NCBI GenBank assembly: GCA_015680685.1
Contig: MNCI01029340.1
Coordinates: forward strand, 352,382 to 416,381
Direction: 5' to 3'
DNA: 64,000 bases
Origin: Gnetum montanum
Taxonomy: Eukaryota > Streptophyta > Gnetopsida > Gnetales > Gnetaceae
Shown here: positions 1 to 10,903 of the stretch, piece after piece
How positions within the stretch are numbered: the first letter of the stretch is position 1
How the letters are laid out: each line of letters starts with the position of its first letter
Made by a program: the position numbers and the translations under genes
The notes under the pieces: generated by a model
Told to the model about the DNA's origin: nothing
Databases searched by the model: none
The model's input: only the letters and a program-made list of their open reading frames with translations

Positions 1-418
1 GCAAGTCATACTCATGCCACGCTAATGTAGGTAATAAATAACATGTAATAAATCCTATTCCATGCACTGCAAGGTTTATCCACAAAGCTCGTCTTTATTT
101 CTGTACACAACTTGTGTTCAGGTACAAAGCTGCTCGAATAAAGATCCATTCACTTGGGGACTCCTACTACGGGCACATGGAAAATATTCTATCTCTGGAG
201 TGATCAAACTGCCAGATTTTTCCTACTTTAAACCTAGGATGGGAAATGAGGGGAGTGCCGCCTCTTATTTATAGATTTGACGGTGGACCGTGATATCGCG
301 TATGCGATATCGCAGGGGACAACACGATATGGCGACGGCCGCGATATCGTGTACGCGACATAGCGGTGCATGCAATATTGTGTACGCGATATAGCGGTGC
401 ATGCGATATCGCATCTCA
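1..418 (-). mobile_element. Truncated LTR, minus strand, with palindromic U3 repeats
   Basis: Positions 61-230 match, in the same orientation, the R/U5 part of the minus-strand LTR at 16160-16330 (shared runs such as AATAAAGATCCAT and ACTCCTACTACG). Positions 280-416 would be U3 and carry repeated GCGATATCGC-type palindromes. The inner end is near 418, where the coiled-coil ORF remnant resumes. The rest of the element lies left of the window. It appears to have inserted into that ORF remnant. No target duplication can be checked. Family membership is well supported by eye; the exact edge is approximate. Confidence 0.6.
290..416. repeat. Cluster of GCGATATCGC-type palindromes
   Basis: About six copies of a CGATATCG/GCGATAT core occur in 125 bases, separated by GTACGCGA and GGTGCATG spacers. 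The copies are CpG-rich inside otherwise AT-rich DNA. They sit in the U3 part of the truncated LTR, where transcription-factor sites usually lie, so a promoter-repeat role is likely but not shown. Confidence 0.6.
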
Positions 419-1770
419 TTAGTTGCTAAGTTACATGCCCATCTATCTAACCTTGCCATTCTCAAGCTAGAGCTTACCAAGGATGAAGCTTTCTAGTACC
501 TTTAGCAAAGATTACAAGAGGATGAGAATGCAAAGGAGGTAGCAGTCTTAACACATCCTTGTTAGAAGATATAGATTTCAACATCAATAAGGACTTGTAA
601 GTGTGAAATAAAAAATTGGTCTTAAAAAATGATAAACATCATCTACAAAATGTTGAGCAACAAAAGGAGCAAATGGTCAAATTGAGATACCAACAACAAG
701 AGTACCTAGCTAAGGTAAATCTAGATTTGAGAAGGTTGGCGGTGAAGAAATATAATCTCTCAATGGAGGAACTTTATGCACTTCACCAAAAGATAGCCAT
801 TAAGGTTGCTACTTGGAAGAACGAAGCCCTAAAATTTAAAGAGGTGAAAAATCATTATAGGGACTAAGTCAAGATCCTCAAAGAGATTAATGAAAAGGAG
901 ATTCAATTGTCAAAAGAGAAGATGAACATGACTCTTTAACAACTCTAACAACTAGGCGATGTATGGCAACCCATCTTTAATGGATCAAATGCATACAACA
1001 ATGTTGAAATCTACCTGAAGGAGTTGTATATCAAGAAGATGATTAAATATATGAAGCTCACCAACCTCTATTACACAAACCTAGTGATGCTGATAGCAAG
1101 AAGATCAAGGTTAGAATTGAAAAAGTAGATGGTTAGTTCCTACCTCCTTTTGAGGTGGGATTCAAGCATCATAAAGAGAAAAAACAAAAGTTGAAAACAA
1201 CTAATGTAAAAATTGAACTTCTCATAAGCAATTTCACTAACCAACAATCTATTGTTGAGAACTTAGCCAAAAGGATGAATAAGTAGCAAGAGTTGTAGAT
1301 TCTAGTAAAGACATTCGACATCGAACATCATCGAACATAAGTAGTTCACAACCTAGTTCATCAATGTGAATGAAATGTTTCCTTTCATGCCATGCTTGTG
1401 GAACATTCTTGTACTAGCCCACATCAGTGAAGCTACATAGACTCCTTATGACTCATGTGGCAAAGAAGAAAACATGAAAGCATTGTTGGAAGCTTTTAAA
1501 CTCTTAGCAGCAGCAGTAGAAGTAGCAAGTCAATCTCAACCTCTAACAATGTTGGAACATGATGAAAAACCTTCAGCACCACATGAGCCTTCACCTCCAA
1601 GCATTTTTTTAGAGTTCATCATGTCTTCGGTAATTTTACAAGCACCTACTATAATTTATGGTAAAGTGATCAAATCTTGTTGTAATGGGTACTCATTTTT
1701 GAAACGATATACAATTTGGCACTTAGAGTTAGTTAGAGTCAATCTGTCAGCTTGTTTATCTTCTTGTTAA
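419..1770 (+). pseudogene. Remnant of the retroelement 3' coiled-coil ORF (copy A)
   Basis: The longest open piece (616-867, 83 residues) is rich in Lys, Glu and Gln with heptad-like hydrophobic spacing. It contains NLSMEELYALHQK followed by KNEALKFKEVKNHYRD. The same landmarks recur at 61430-61550 (plus), 17450-17640 (minus) and, more degraded, 58980-59110. Each time they precede a polypurine tract and LTR. The piece is therefore the C-terminal coiled coil of the extra ORF carried by these Athila-like elements. In-frame TAA/TAG stops break it throughout. A second open piece (1474-1770) lies just before the polypurine tract. The function is unknown; a coiled coil suggests self-association. 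Confidence 0.6.
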
Positions 1771-1850
1771 TAAATTTCATACCTCCCCAAATATTGTAAG
1801 AAGTTCAATCCTACTTTTGTTCATTTGAGGATTAGTTTTCAATTAGTCAT

Positions 1851-1857
1851 GGGGATA
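1851..1857 (+). other. Polypurine tract of element A
   Basis: GGGGATA directly precedes the LTR start TGATGA. The same arrangement (CATGGGGGTATGATGA) occurs at 62549 and, in reverse, at 16487. It would prime plus-strand DNA synthesis. Confidence 0.6.
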
Positions 1858-2677
1858 TGATGAGCTATGAATAAGACAAGCTATGTCAATGCACCCCTGT
1901 TAATGCATGGTAAATTTCATTAACGTATATGTGTTGACACGCTAATGTAGGTAGTGCCTATATAAATGCACTCACTACTCGCATTTATGATACTTTGCAA
2001 TCATAACATAACCAAACTCTTGTAATTTCATTTCTCTAGAGTTAGATTATTTTTCCTTTGAGTGTCGATAGTGTGGATTTAAGAGATCGTATGATGCTTT
2101 ATTCAAGTGCCTATGTACTTGAATGCACTACATCCACGATCGCACTTAGACTAATTTATTCTTTTACATTTAGCACTTAACTGTTTTATGAAATTTGCAT
2201 TTATGACTTTAAACAATTAATGTAATTAATCATAAATATGTGAGAATGACCGCTTTGAGCATAATGTATTGCACTTGGTAATCTTAGTAGTGGATATTTG
2301 GTACACCAAATAATAGCCACTTGGTAACTTAGTAGAATTAATATTAGTTCAGGATATGTATGACAAGTGGGAGCAGATACTCCACATTAAGGTAATTGGT
2401 TAGTGAGATAATTAATCATTGAACCTTTATTTAAATCATCTAGTTGTAAGGAGAAAAATATAAAAACACTAATTATAAAAATACACATCACATGCCTTAA
2501 TAATACGTATAGTTAAACACAAGTGTAGATTAAGAAGACAATGATATTGCAACCGTACGATTCACTATTTAGGACTCTAGCCAAATTTAGGAGCCTAACT
2601 CTACAAAATTCGATGAGATCACTAGTGAATGCTTATGATTCGTATGGTTAGGTATAGGGAATACTTGCCACTCATCA
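1858..2677 (+). mobile_element. 3' LTR of Athila-like element A
   Basis: The LTR starts TGATGAGCT after a polypurine tract and ends CCACTCATCA, the same terminal pattern as the LTRs ending at 10902, 52597 and 60842. A TATA-like TATAAAT lies at 1961-1967. Internal blocks such as the TGCACTTGGTAATCTTAGTAG phrase and the CACAAGTGTAGATTAAGAAGAC-like block recur in the other LTRs. The matching 5' LTR is not in the window. Confidence 0.7.
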
Positions 2678-5220
2678 CTATATATTAAAGAAGTTTTACT
2701 TTATGATACCTTTAGATTTTAATAATCTTTTCAATTTGCTTGAAGTATTTAGCTCTTTTTTTCTTCATATTGTGTGTCATATTATTTTTCATAAAAATAT
2801 CATTATTGTATTCCTTAGTTGATGATTCAAATAGTAATTCTATAACAACCTATATCTTCCCCTCTCCTTTTCACTAAGGATTTTAAAATAAGCTTAATTC
2901 CATAGAACTTCTTAAAAGTTATTACTTTAATAACAAAATCAAAAGTCAAGGCTAATCACATGTTATAATTTTTAGAATATGACATGGCTAATATTTAAAG
3001 AAATCAAATAGCTATGGCTTATCCTATTTGTCACATGCATTGTTTTTGGCTATGACATAGCTTTTGATTTTATATGGCTATGCTATAGTTATAGTCATCT
3101 AAAAACCATGTACAATGATCAATGATCATGGTTTTGTAAGAAAAACTATAAATTACATGGCGGTTTTCAAGGTACAACTCACGAGTCAACCTATGGTTAA
3201 TCATAACAACCCAAAACCATGCACGTGATTGAGCTGCCATTCATCTCATTTGACATTAAGGGTATCAGATGTAGCTAGTACTTACCAAGGCTAGAAATTG
3301 ATGCTCGTATGCTTGTATTTGGAAATTTTTGCTGTAAAAAAAGTTTAAAATTTTTAAACTCCTGTATCTTCAAATCAGAATTTTTCAAACATGCTTGTCA
3401 TTTGCAAGGTATAAGAGGAAAGTGGTTATAAGATTGGTTTTAGTATTGTTGCTCTTATCATTTTATTTTATGTTTTCAAATTCAATGTGTTGTTGTCCAT
3501 TCAATCTATGTAATGAGAAATTTGAGATAATTTTTCTTCTTTTAACATGTTTTCACCTTTACTCTCTTAAATAGTTAAGATGTTTGAAATTTTCTTTTAA
3601 TCTTACAACCTTATCTTTATTTTCTTGGTTTTAATTTTATTATTATAGTTTAATCATATATTTTGAAATTGAATGTTTTGTTAGGCTACAAACTAGACAG
3701 AAATAGAGATAATTTTTCTTAATTTAATGTGTTTTTATTTTTACTTTGTTGCCTTCAGCATTATCTTCTCCTTTATTTTCATTTTAATATATTTTATTTA
3801 AATTGAAAGACAATTTTCAAACACAACTGTACAATGAATTTTCTTTGATAGACACCTTGGCTATAAATTTCCAACCTTGGTCCTTACTTAAAATTGTATA
3901 TCAATGCTACTAGTAATCATATATCTTTGGGAAAATCCAACTTGAAGTGTCTTTCAATGTTGTGGGTTGTACAAAAGGACTCAAACTATCGCAAACCCAA
4001 GAAATTCCTTTAGCTCTAGTGGATCTAGGGTGGAAGACTTGGGGAATACGCCTATAAACAAACAAGCAACCCTTAGAAGGGAGTGTGCAGTGCAACAACT
4101 TCTTAACAAGAGAGAATACACCTCAAAGAGAACCTGTAAACTTCGAACAAGGACGAAGCAAACAAGTACATAAGCAACCTTGTAGATATCATTAGTGGGA
4201 GCGGAGATGATGTGTCTACAAGGGGCACCTCATCCCTAGACCCCTCACAATTTGGCACTGCAGCAAAACTATCCAATCGTGGTTGCCTACATATCTGCAA
4301 CCATGTAGTTCTTCGAGTGAGGGCAAGTATGAAGAGAACCAAGAAGGGAAACAACATGAGGGAGTCTTGCTGCTAGCTTGACATTGTCAAGCTAGATGGG
4401 TTTTCTAACACTTAGTGCTACTCAAAGGCACATTAAAGTATTCCATGGCCCCCAAACCATGGAGAGGAACTAGGGAAACCACTACCCTCAAACCTCCTCA
4501 CACAAACGGTATGAAAGCGTAACAAGACAGGACAACGAAACAAGAGACAGCAAGTCCTTTTTGACCAACGAAATTAGCTCCAGGCCTCCGCGTATATTAG
4601 TGCTGACCTCCCTGCTTCGCTGACACAATCACCATTATTCACGTTCTGATTTTAGCATTCTACTTTGGGAAGCGCCAATTCATCCCTCGCTCTTCCTGTT
4701 AATAAGTAGGAACGGTGTGATCAGTGTGTCAAGCGGGAATCTTTAAATGCGTTTGGAATACGTGTGGAGTACGTTCATATTTGTTGTGTTCGTGGGTCTC
4801 ACCTATCCTTGATAAATAAAATCAAAAATAAATTTGATTATAATCATGGTGTTCGTGGGTCCCACCTTCTCCTGACAAAAGTTCAGTCGTTATCAAGGTA
4901 AGCAGCTCGATAGTATACACATGCAAAAATAGAGATTGCAAGTTCAAGTTTCCAGGCTCTTATTTTGGCTTTCTCTAGAAAGCAAGCAGCAGTCAAGACT
5001 TACAAACAAAATTTGTATGCTCTTCCATGAAGCAAAGCCGCTTCGTGAAAGTAGCAAGTGGCCACAACACATATCTAAATCCACCAAGTCTGCATGAGTT
5101 TCTTGCTCCAAAAACAGCCACCAAGACGGCGTTCGACGAGGTTTGTCAACGAACGTTTTTCCATTTCTAGTTTTTTATGCTTGGAAACGTGATATAACAG
5201 GCGACCAACTGGCACAATCA
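2678..5220. other. AT-rich intergenic stretch
   Basis: No gene is recognised. Open frames near 3910-4360 overlap on both strands and look like chance. Small inverted repeats are present (AAACCATG...CATGGTTT near 3095-3135, and the palindrome at 4373-4395). A 19-base phrase (GTGTTCGTGGGTC-CACCT) occurs twice, near 4786 and 4848. The last few hundred bases are the upstream region of the P450. Confidence 0.5.
4373..4395. repeat. Near-perfect 23-bp palindrome
   Basis: CTAGCTTGACA and TGTCAAGCTAG are separated by a single T, so 11-bp arms pair completely. No retroelement end or gene boundary was recognised here; it could be a cruciform-prone site or a dimer binding site. Confidence 0.7.
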
Positions 5221-5244
5221 ATTGCTTGGCTGCGGCCCGGCCAG

Positions 5245-5251
5245 TATAAAA
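5245..5251 (+). promoter_or_regulatory. TATA box of the P450 gene
   Basis: TATAAAA sits 64 bases before the ATG at 5309, just after a short GC-rich block (GCGGCCCGGCC). A start site about 30 bases downstream would leave a 5' leader of about 30 bases. This spacing rules out the upstream in-frame ATG at 5222, which lies before the TATA box. Confidence 0.7.
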
Positions 5252-5308
5252 CCCAATTTATGGTTCACCATGGGAGCACACACAGTTCACGCTTCGGAAC
5301 AATCGACA

Positions 5309-6829
5309 ATGGCAGCCCACATTGAAGTATCCGCCTGGGCTTGGTACACCACCGCGGCTGCGCTGGCAGTGCTGATATTTCGGTATATGAACGGCCTCAG
5401 ACGCCGCAAGCGCCTGCCGCCGGGTCCGCGCACGTGGCCGGTTGTGGGTAACCTGTTTCAGCTGGGCCCGAATCCCCACGTAAGCTTTGCGCGCATGGCG
5501 GCCAAATACGGTCCACTGATAAGCGTCCGCATAGGGCAGCAGCTTACGGTTGTGGCGTCGTCGCCGGAGATGGCGCAGGAGATTCTGAAGAAGCAGGACC
5601 ATATCTTCGGCAACCGCATCGTTTCGCACGCAACCGAGGCCAACCGCTACGTACACACCGACATCAGCGCGCTGCAGCTCGGCCCGCGCTGGCGGAACAC
5701 CAGAAAGATCGCCAACACGAACCTCTTCACCAACTCGAAGCTCGACTCGCTGCAGCCGCTGCGCGACCAGCAGCTGGAACGTACCCTGCGCCATGTCGCC
5801 GACGCCGCGGCCTCCGGGGAGGCAGTGGACGTGCGGAGGGTGGCGTTCGGATGCACGGTTAATCTGATGGCAACCATGCTCTTCGGCGGCGAGATCTTCG
5901 ATCGCAAGAATGCGGCCTCTCAGCTGCGTGAATTCCAGGACGGCGTGCTCGAAGTCATGCAGACGCTGGGCCTGCCCAACTTGTCCGACTTTTTTCCGGT
6001 GCTGAGGCACTTTGATCCGCAAGGCGTCCACCGGAGGGCCAAGGCTGCGTTCCGGAAGCTGGAGTCCACATTTGTCCCTATGGTGGAGGCGCACATTGCG
6101 GAGACGCCGGAGCAAGCAGCGGCGCGGACGGACCTGCTCGCCGCGCTGCTCCAGTCGCAGGGCGCCGAGTTCGGGCTCGATGATATCGGCGGCTTCGTGT
6201 CGGCCATGTTCATTGCAGGGACCGATACGGTGACGGTGACCACGGAGTGGGCCATGGCGGAGCTCATGCGGAGGCCTGACCTTCTCCGTCGGTGCCAGGC
6301 CGAGCTGGACGAAGTTGTGGGACGAGAGCGCCGCGTGGTGGAAGGGGACGCCAAGAATCTGCCGTTTCTCCACGCGGTGATCAAAGAGACGTACCGGCTG
6401 CATCCAGCGGGTCCGCTGGTGATTCCGCACCGCGCCGGCGAGGATGTAGAGGTTTGTGGGTACTTTGTTCCGAAAGATGCCCGCGTGTTGGTGAACGTGT
6501 GGGCCATCGGCCACGATCCGGCTGTGTGGGAGGACGCGGAGAAGTTCGATCCGGAACGGTTTCTGAGGAGGCCGGAGCTTGACTACCGCGGACACCACTT
6601 TGAGTTTATTCCGTTTGGGTCGGGAAGGCGGACGTGCGTGGGCATGCCATTGGCGAGGCGCATGGTGTTTCTGCTGGTGGCTTCGCTGCTGCAGGCATTC
6701 GAGTGGTCGCTGCCTCCTGGAATGGAGCCCTCCCACGTAAATATAACTGAGCGCTTTGGACTCGCCCTCGGCATGGACGTGCCTCTCCGTGTTTTCCCGT
6801 CTCTCCGCCTGCCGCTCCACCTCTACTGA
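5309..6829 (+). CDS. Cytochrome P450 monooxygenase, CYP71 clan, CYP76-like
   Basis: Intact 506-residue microsomal P450, intronless. An N-terminal hydrophobic anchor (about residues 9-25) is followed by a basic stretch (RRRKR) and the PPGP hinge (37-40). Further landmarks are the C-helix WxxxR (W128-R132), I-helix AGTDT (303-307, oxygen activation), K-helix ExxR (E360-R363), PERF (415-418) and the heme-binding FGSGRRTCVG (436-445) with axial Cys443. All key residues are present and the length is normal. The WRNTRK block, EWAMAEL and the C-terminal GMEP...ERFGLAL...PLR pattern most resemble CYP76, a family that includes terpenoid hydroxylases; the substrate cannot be told. The ATG at 5309 is chosen over 5222 and 5270 because it has A at -3 and G at +4 and lies at a proper distance from the TATA box. 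The strongly GC-rich coding sequence contrasts with its surroundings. Confidence 0.95.
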   Translation: MAAHIEVSAWAWYTTAAALAVLIFRYMNGLRRRKRLPPGPRTWPVVGNLFQLGPNPHVSFARMAAKYGPLISVRIGQQLTVVASSPEMAQEILKKQDHIFGNRIVSHATEANRYVHTDISALQLGPRWRNTRKIANTNLFTNSKLDSLQPLRDQQLERTLRHVADAAASGEAVDVRRVAFGCTVNLMATMLFGGEIFDRKNAASQLREFQDGVLEVMQTLGLPNLSDFFPVLRHFDPQGVHRRAKAAFRKLESTFVPMVEAHIAETPEQAAARTDLLAALLQSQGAEFGLDDIGGFVSAMFIAGTDTVTVTTEWAMAELMRRPDLLRRCQAELDEVVGRERRVVEGDAKNLPFLHAVIKETYRLHPAGPLVIPHRAGEDVEVCGYFVPKDARVLVNVWAIGHDPAVWEDAEKFDPERFLRRPELDYRGHHFEFIPFGSGRRTCVGMPLARRMVFLLVASLLQAFEWSLPPGMEPSHVNITERFGLALGMDVPLRVFPSLRLPLHLY

Positions 6830-6857
6830 AATCTTCACTCTTCATCGTTGATTGTGG

Positions 6858-6863
6858 AATAAA
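6858..6863 (+). terminator. Poly(A) signal of the P450 gene
   Basis: AATAAA lies 29 bases after the TGA stop, the typical position for a plant near-upstream polyadenylation element with a short 3' UTR. Confidence 0.65.
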
Positions 6864-8157
6864 ATACGTAGTTTGTGGAGTTCGGTATTGGACTATGTGG
6901 TGAAGATAAGGAGAATGTTTGTTTCAAAGAACATACATAAATTTTGTCAGCAGTTACTGCGTTAATCATTTTCGGTTATTTTAGACTTGTGTTGAAAATC
7001 AAATTTGTAGTCTTTTTGACTTTTATTATTGGGAGAAAAGTTTTTCGATAAAGACCTTGAAACTTGAAAGCAGTGTTTAAAAGTTGTAAAATTAATACCT
7101 AAATCTATTGATTTCTTTTTAAAAGGTCGTGCCATCTGGGATCGGAAAAATTCCTGACCCGGCCTGAAATCCATGATTTCTCGCTAACCCAGAAAGCTAT
7201 GCCTGAAAGACATGTACAAAGATTCAGCTTTTTGTTCGACTCTGATGCAGTAATATTTTTGCTCTATATCTAAAACTTTGTATTCTTTATCCATTTTTTT
7301 TCCCTCTGGACAATAGTCGGCTTTAAAACGTCATCGAATATGGGATGCAGGCATCATAATAAAGTCACGCGGCAGTTTTAGTGGGTTTGATGAATTCGGC
7401 TTTAGAACGTTGTAGAATATGAGCATGCATCGGAGATAACAATTTAGGGACCGGGTAGTTTCAATTCGGTTGATAGCGGCTTTGAAGTGGAGGGAGATAC
7501 GATCCAGACATCAAGATAAAACCAGTGTTGCTTTCATGGTTTTTACTTGTTTCATGACGCCGTCATGCAGCATGTGTTATAATTTATAGGAAACTAGTGT
7601 TAATCTGAAAACGAAACGAAAACGAGCAATTCAATTATAGAGTGCATAACTTTTCAAGTCAAGGATACAAGCAACTATTATTGCTTTTAACTATTGAATC
7701 CTATCCTTCCTTCATTTTTAATGCTTTTCCTCAACTCAAACTTTAATTTAGAAAAGAAAAACAACGATATCTTTTCTTTGCTAACTTACAAAAAATTTTG
7801 ATACTTTAATAATGTAAAATGAATTATAAAGCTAGACGTTAGAAAATAAATAATACATTACTATCAAATTGATAAAAAATACAAAGAAGTTTTATCCGGA
7901 TAAATCTTAGTTGTCATTTTGTTGCACGTGTTATTCTATTTCTTATGCTTTTAAATAATTATTTTTATTAATTAATTAAATCAAGGTTAAATATACATCT
8001 GTACCATTTCTATTGATTATTTGTAAATTATTATATATAATTAATGAAAGTATTACAATTTGTAACGTCATCATTGCCATAAGTCAACAATAAGGTTGAT
8101 TCCATAGTTACCAGAAACCAGAGAGAAAACGGAGCAACTTAATGGAGTAGCCTGGAC
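6864..8157. other. AT-rich intergenic region downstream of the P450
   Basis: No gene recognised. It contains a diverged ~80-bp tandem duplication (7317-7475). From 7740 to 8050 it is extremely AT-rich. Confidence 0.5.
7317..7475 (+). repeat. Diverged ~80-bp tandem duplication
   Basis: TCGGCTTTAAAACGTCATCGAATATG at its start is matched 80 bases later by TCGGCTTTAGAACGTTGTAG. Both units continue with a GCATGCAT-like block and a GGCAGTTT/GGTAGTTT block. A third start (GCGGCTTTGAA) follows at 7476. Confidence 0.55.
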
Positions 8158-8158
8158 T

Positions 8159-8527
8159 GGGGGGAACTCGTTCCCGCGCCAAGCGGCTCACTAAAAGAGT
8201 TCGTTCCGCTGTGCGTGTTTCCGTTTCACTACAACGCGTCGACGTGTAACCTCAGTAGTCGCGGGGAACTCGGGACTCGTTTCCCGCGTTAGCAGGGTAA
8301 CTCACTTCGCTCGTTCCCCCTTTTGAAACTGGTAAAAAACCAGCATCCAACGTGTCAAACGAGACTCAAAATCATCTTCGTCTCCCTACCTACCAGGAAC
8401 TTAGAGATCAAGTGGATTCGTCTCCCTACCTACCTTTGTCTTAGAGAAAAAAGATCAAGTGGGCTTTAACGGGGAACGAGTCCCCGAGTTCCCCCACTTT
8501 ACTAAAAAAGTAAGCGGTGAGCCGCCC
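8159..8527. repeat. GC-rich hairpin-bearing island (possible foldback element)
   Basis: The phrase GGGGAACTCG or its complement occurs at least five times (8161, 8265, 8285-8320, 8471, 8483). CGGCTCAC at 8184-8191 is answered by GTGAGCCG at 8517-8524. Local hairpins form at 8261-8287 and 8471-8494 (GGGGAAC...GTTCCCC). A ~43-bp direct repeat (CGTCTCCCTACCTACC ... GATCAAGTGG) lies at 8376-8461. Base composition differs sharply from the flanks. The order of motifs is not a clean terminal inverted repeat, so calling it a transposon is uncertain. Confidence 0.45.
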
Positions 8528-8945
8528 GGCACAAACAAATAAATATATATTTGGTGAAAATGCGAGCGAGACCATTCCATATCATAAAATGGTCAAAGAA
8601 AAGGTTGCGTAAAAGAAACGGCATAAAGAATCTAAGCAATAATCTCGAAGAATTTGAATATTTCCATGTCAAAAATGAAACAGAGGTGATACATGGGAAA
8701 GGAAATACCGATATAACTCATGTATTATGAAAGAAAATAGGGTTTATGTTGCAAAATTTGGTTAATTTAAATGTATTTCATTTAATAATTATTGGAAAAC
8801 CTTTCAGTTTTCTTTGAAAAATATATTAATATACTAGGAACAGTAAACACCCAAAGCACCGGCGTTTTGAAACAAGTTTCCTTGCAAACAGGAAAAAACG
8901 TGAAACATTGGCAATCCGTTGCAGTTGCATTGATTCTCGAAAGAT

Positions 8946-9034
8946 CCAATTAAAGAGTACACTTCTTTTGCAACTAGGATTGATTCTCTTTATGCGTAAA
9001 GCTCCAATTAAAGAGTACAATTAAAGAGTACACA
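8946..9034 (+). repeat. Three copies of a 15-base phrase
   Basis: CAATTAAAGAGTACA occurs at about 8947, 9005 and 9018. The last two nearly abut. Confidence 0.7.
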
Positions 9035-9560
9035 TCTTTGACAAATGGGTTGTCGTAGATGGCGAAGATTAAGGGTCAACAACACGAGCTCAATGGGGTT
9101 GAACGCCAAGCGATAAAAGAATGCACAGGAGTGCGTCTTTGACCAGGAGATATAGTTCTTGTTTTGCCACTGTTTGGCGTCATGCTTTTGCGAAGCTATC
9201 CCCAGGAAATCCGTCATGCATAACGGTGACCAAATTGTTCATTGTCATCTGCGCTTCCAAGAACATCATCGATACATTTCACACGAAATCCACCTTGCAA
9301 CCCCAAAACGCGTATCCGAGGCTTCTAAAAGTAGAACGAGCAACTGGCAGCAGCCACAGAGGAAAAAAATCTATCCACCAACTCTGCATGCATGAATGTT
9401 TGGTAGAGAAGCGACCGGTGTCAACCGCGGCGAGGTCCCAAGACCTCAACTAGCTTGCACTGCGAGAAACGTTTCAAAAGCGTGAATTCTTCACTCTTCA
9501 GGCGGACCCATCGTAGGAGCGAAAAGAATCTCGAAAAAGTCGAAAGTAGACATCAAATCA
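9035..9560. other. Less AT-rich block, possible decayed gene
   Basis: Codon-like composition is closer to the P450 than to the flanks. Overlapping open frames run on both strands (110 residues plus, 9121-9453; 69 residues minus, 9008-9217). No motif is recognised in either, and the frames break on both sides. It may be an exon remnant or simply GC-richer spacer. Confidence 0.3.
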
Positions 9561-10560
9561 AATGCAAACACTGAATACCGCTTTGGGCATGTAGTGATGG
9601 CTGAGAAATTATTGACATAGTAACTGCACTAAGGTATTGGAGTGACGACACGGACAGTGTTGGTAAATCTGTCTAGTCATCACATTCAGTGACAGATGTG
9701 GCTGGATTAGAATTTTTGCCGATCCAAAGTGAATCAGCACAATTTTTATAATAAATCCTATTTGTAGAAAGAAATCAATGATTTTAGTTGTGAATTTTCT
9801 AGTTTTTCAAGTTGGATTGGTTCTAACTCACTATATAAACACAATTTTTATAGACGTAGATAAATTTTGTTTACCATTTGTAAATTGGATTAGAATTTTT
9901 GCATTATTAATGGTAAGTTTTTTCTAGGGTGTTAGAACCAAATAAATAAAATATAAATACACCTTTTATATAACTTGAGTCGCCCACTAAAATCAAACGT
10001 ATAACATGAACCTTGTAAGGCAATACTCACTGTTACAATGCTATCTTTGTTCGAAAAATTCTTTTTGCCTTAAAAAGGGTAAGCTTTCACGGCTGTTGAT
10101 TGTTTCTCGACTTCGTCCTAAAGCACGTGTTGTTATTTTTGTAAATTTTGGGTTTCTTGGATTCCAGATCGTGTTTTCCATCTTTTTTTTTTTAATCAGA
10201 TTTTGCATTAATAAATTTCGAAACCGCTAACAAAAAACCACGCTTCACCAATACTGCAGGCTGGCCACAACTGTCGAAATCATTTGAAGTGACAATGGTT
10301 TCTTGGCTTTGGTCTATATGATAATACAAATTTCAGTCTCACCGTGGGACTTCAGTTAGTTTACATCTAAATGCCGAATGACTTGTCAATGGCCAACCTA
10401 AGCGTACATTATTGTTGTTTCCAGGACGCAACTTTGACCAACATGAGCGTACATTACCGTTGTTTCCTGCTCGCAACTTAGGCACTAGGAGGGGGAGATG
10501 TTGAATCAAGGCCTAGTAAAATCAATCATTAAAGAGTTCCAAAGTAACAAAACAGACCAC
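9561..10560. other. AT-rich intergenic stretch before element B
   Basis: No gene recognised. A 45-bp tandem duplication lies at 10391-10480 (both units share AGCGTACATTA and GTTGTTTCC). The left edge of the truncated LTR begins near 10561. Confidence 0.5.
10391..10480 (+). repeat. Two tandem 45-bp units
   Basis: Units 10391-10435 and 10436-10480 share CCAAC, GAGCGTACATTA, GTTGTTTCC and CGCAACTT in the same order and spacing. Confidence 0.7.
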
Positions 10561-10902
10561 CATGTGTACAGCAAGTAGGAATGCATACTCATGTTAGGAT
10601 TAGTTAAATGTTAGCTAGTCAAATTAAAATAGCAATTTAATTACTTTATTCATCATTCTTTGTTCTTAGGTGACTTAGAACATAAAATGTAAACAATGAT
10701 AAAAATCACATGCCTTAGTTGCACTTAACTGCACCTTTGCATTTCACAAGTGTAATTGGGAAGACAATGATTGCAACGGTTAGTTTCACTTTTTAGAGAC
10801 TAGTGTACTTAGAAAGCTATAAGTTTATGGAATTCGATTGGATCACATTTGAACACTTTGTGATTTATATGGTTGAGCGTAGGGTCTACTCGTTGCTCAT
10901 CA
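10561..10902 (+). mobile_element. 5' LTR of element B, left part missing
   Basis: Homologous to the 3' part of the 62557-63472 LTR (shared TAGTTAAATGTTAGCTAGT, CATTTCACAAGTGTAATTGGG). It ends TCATCA directly before the primer site. Similarity starts abruptly near 10561, so U3 and R are lost. Confidence 0.75.
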
Positions 10903-10903
10903 T

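Noticed and set aside
3910-4357. Overlapping open frames on both strands (62-84 residues)
   Set aside because: No recognisable motif, no homologous copy elsewhere in the window, and lengths expected by chance.
5222-5308. Longer P450 start at 5222 (29 extra residues)
   Set aside because: It lies upstream of the TATA box at 5245, and the extra residues do not look like a membrane anchor. ATG 5309 has good context.
5258-6838. 526-residue open frame on the minus strand across the whole P450 gene
   Set aside because: It mirrors the P450 codons; high GC content at third positions removes stops from the antisense frame. It has no motif, and the plus-strand protein is a complete P450.
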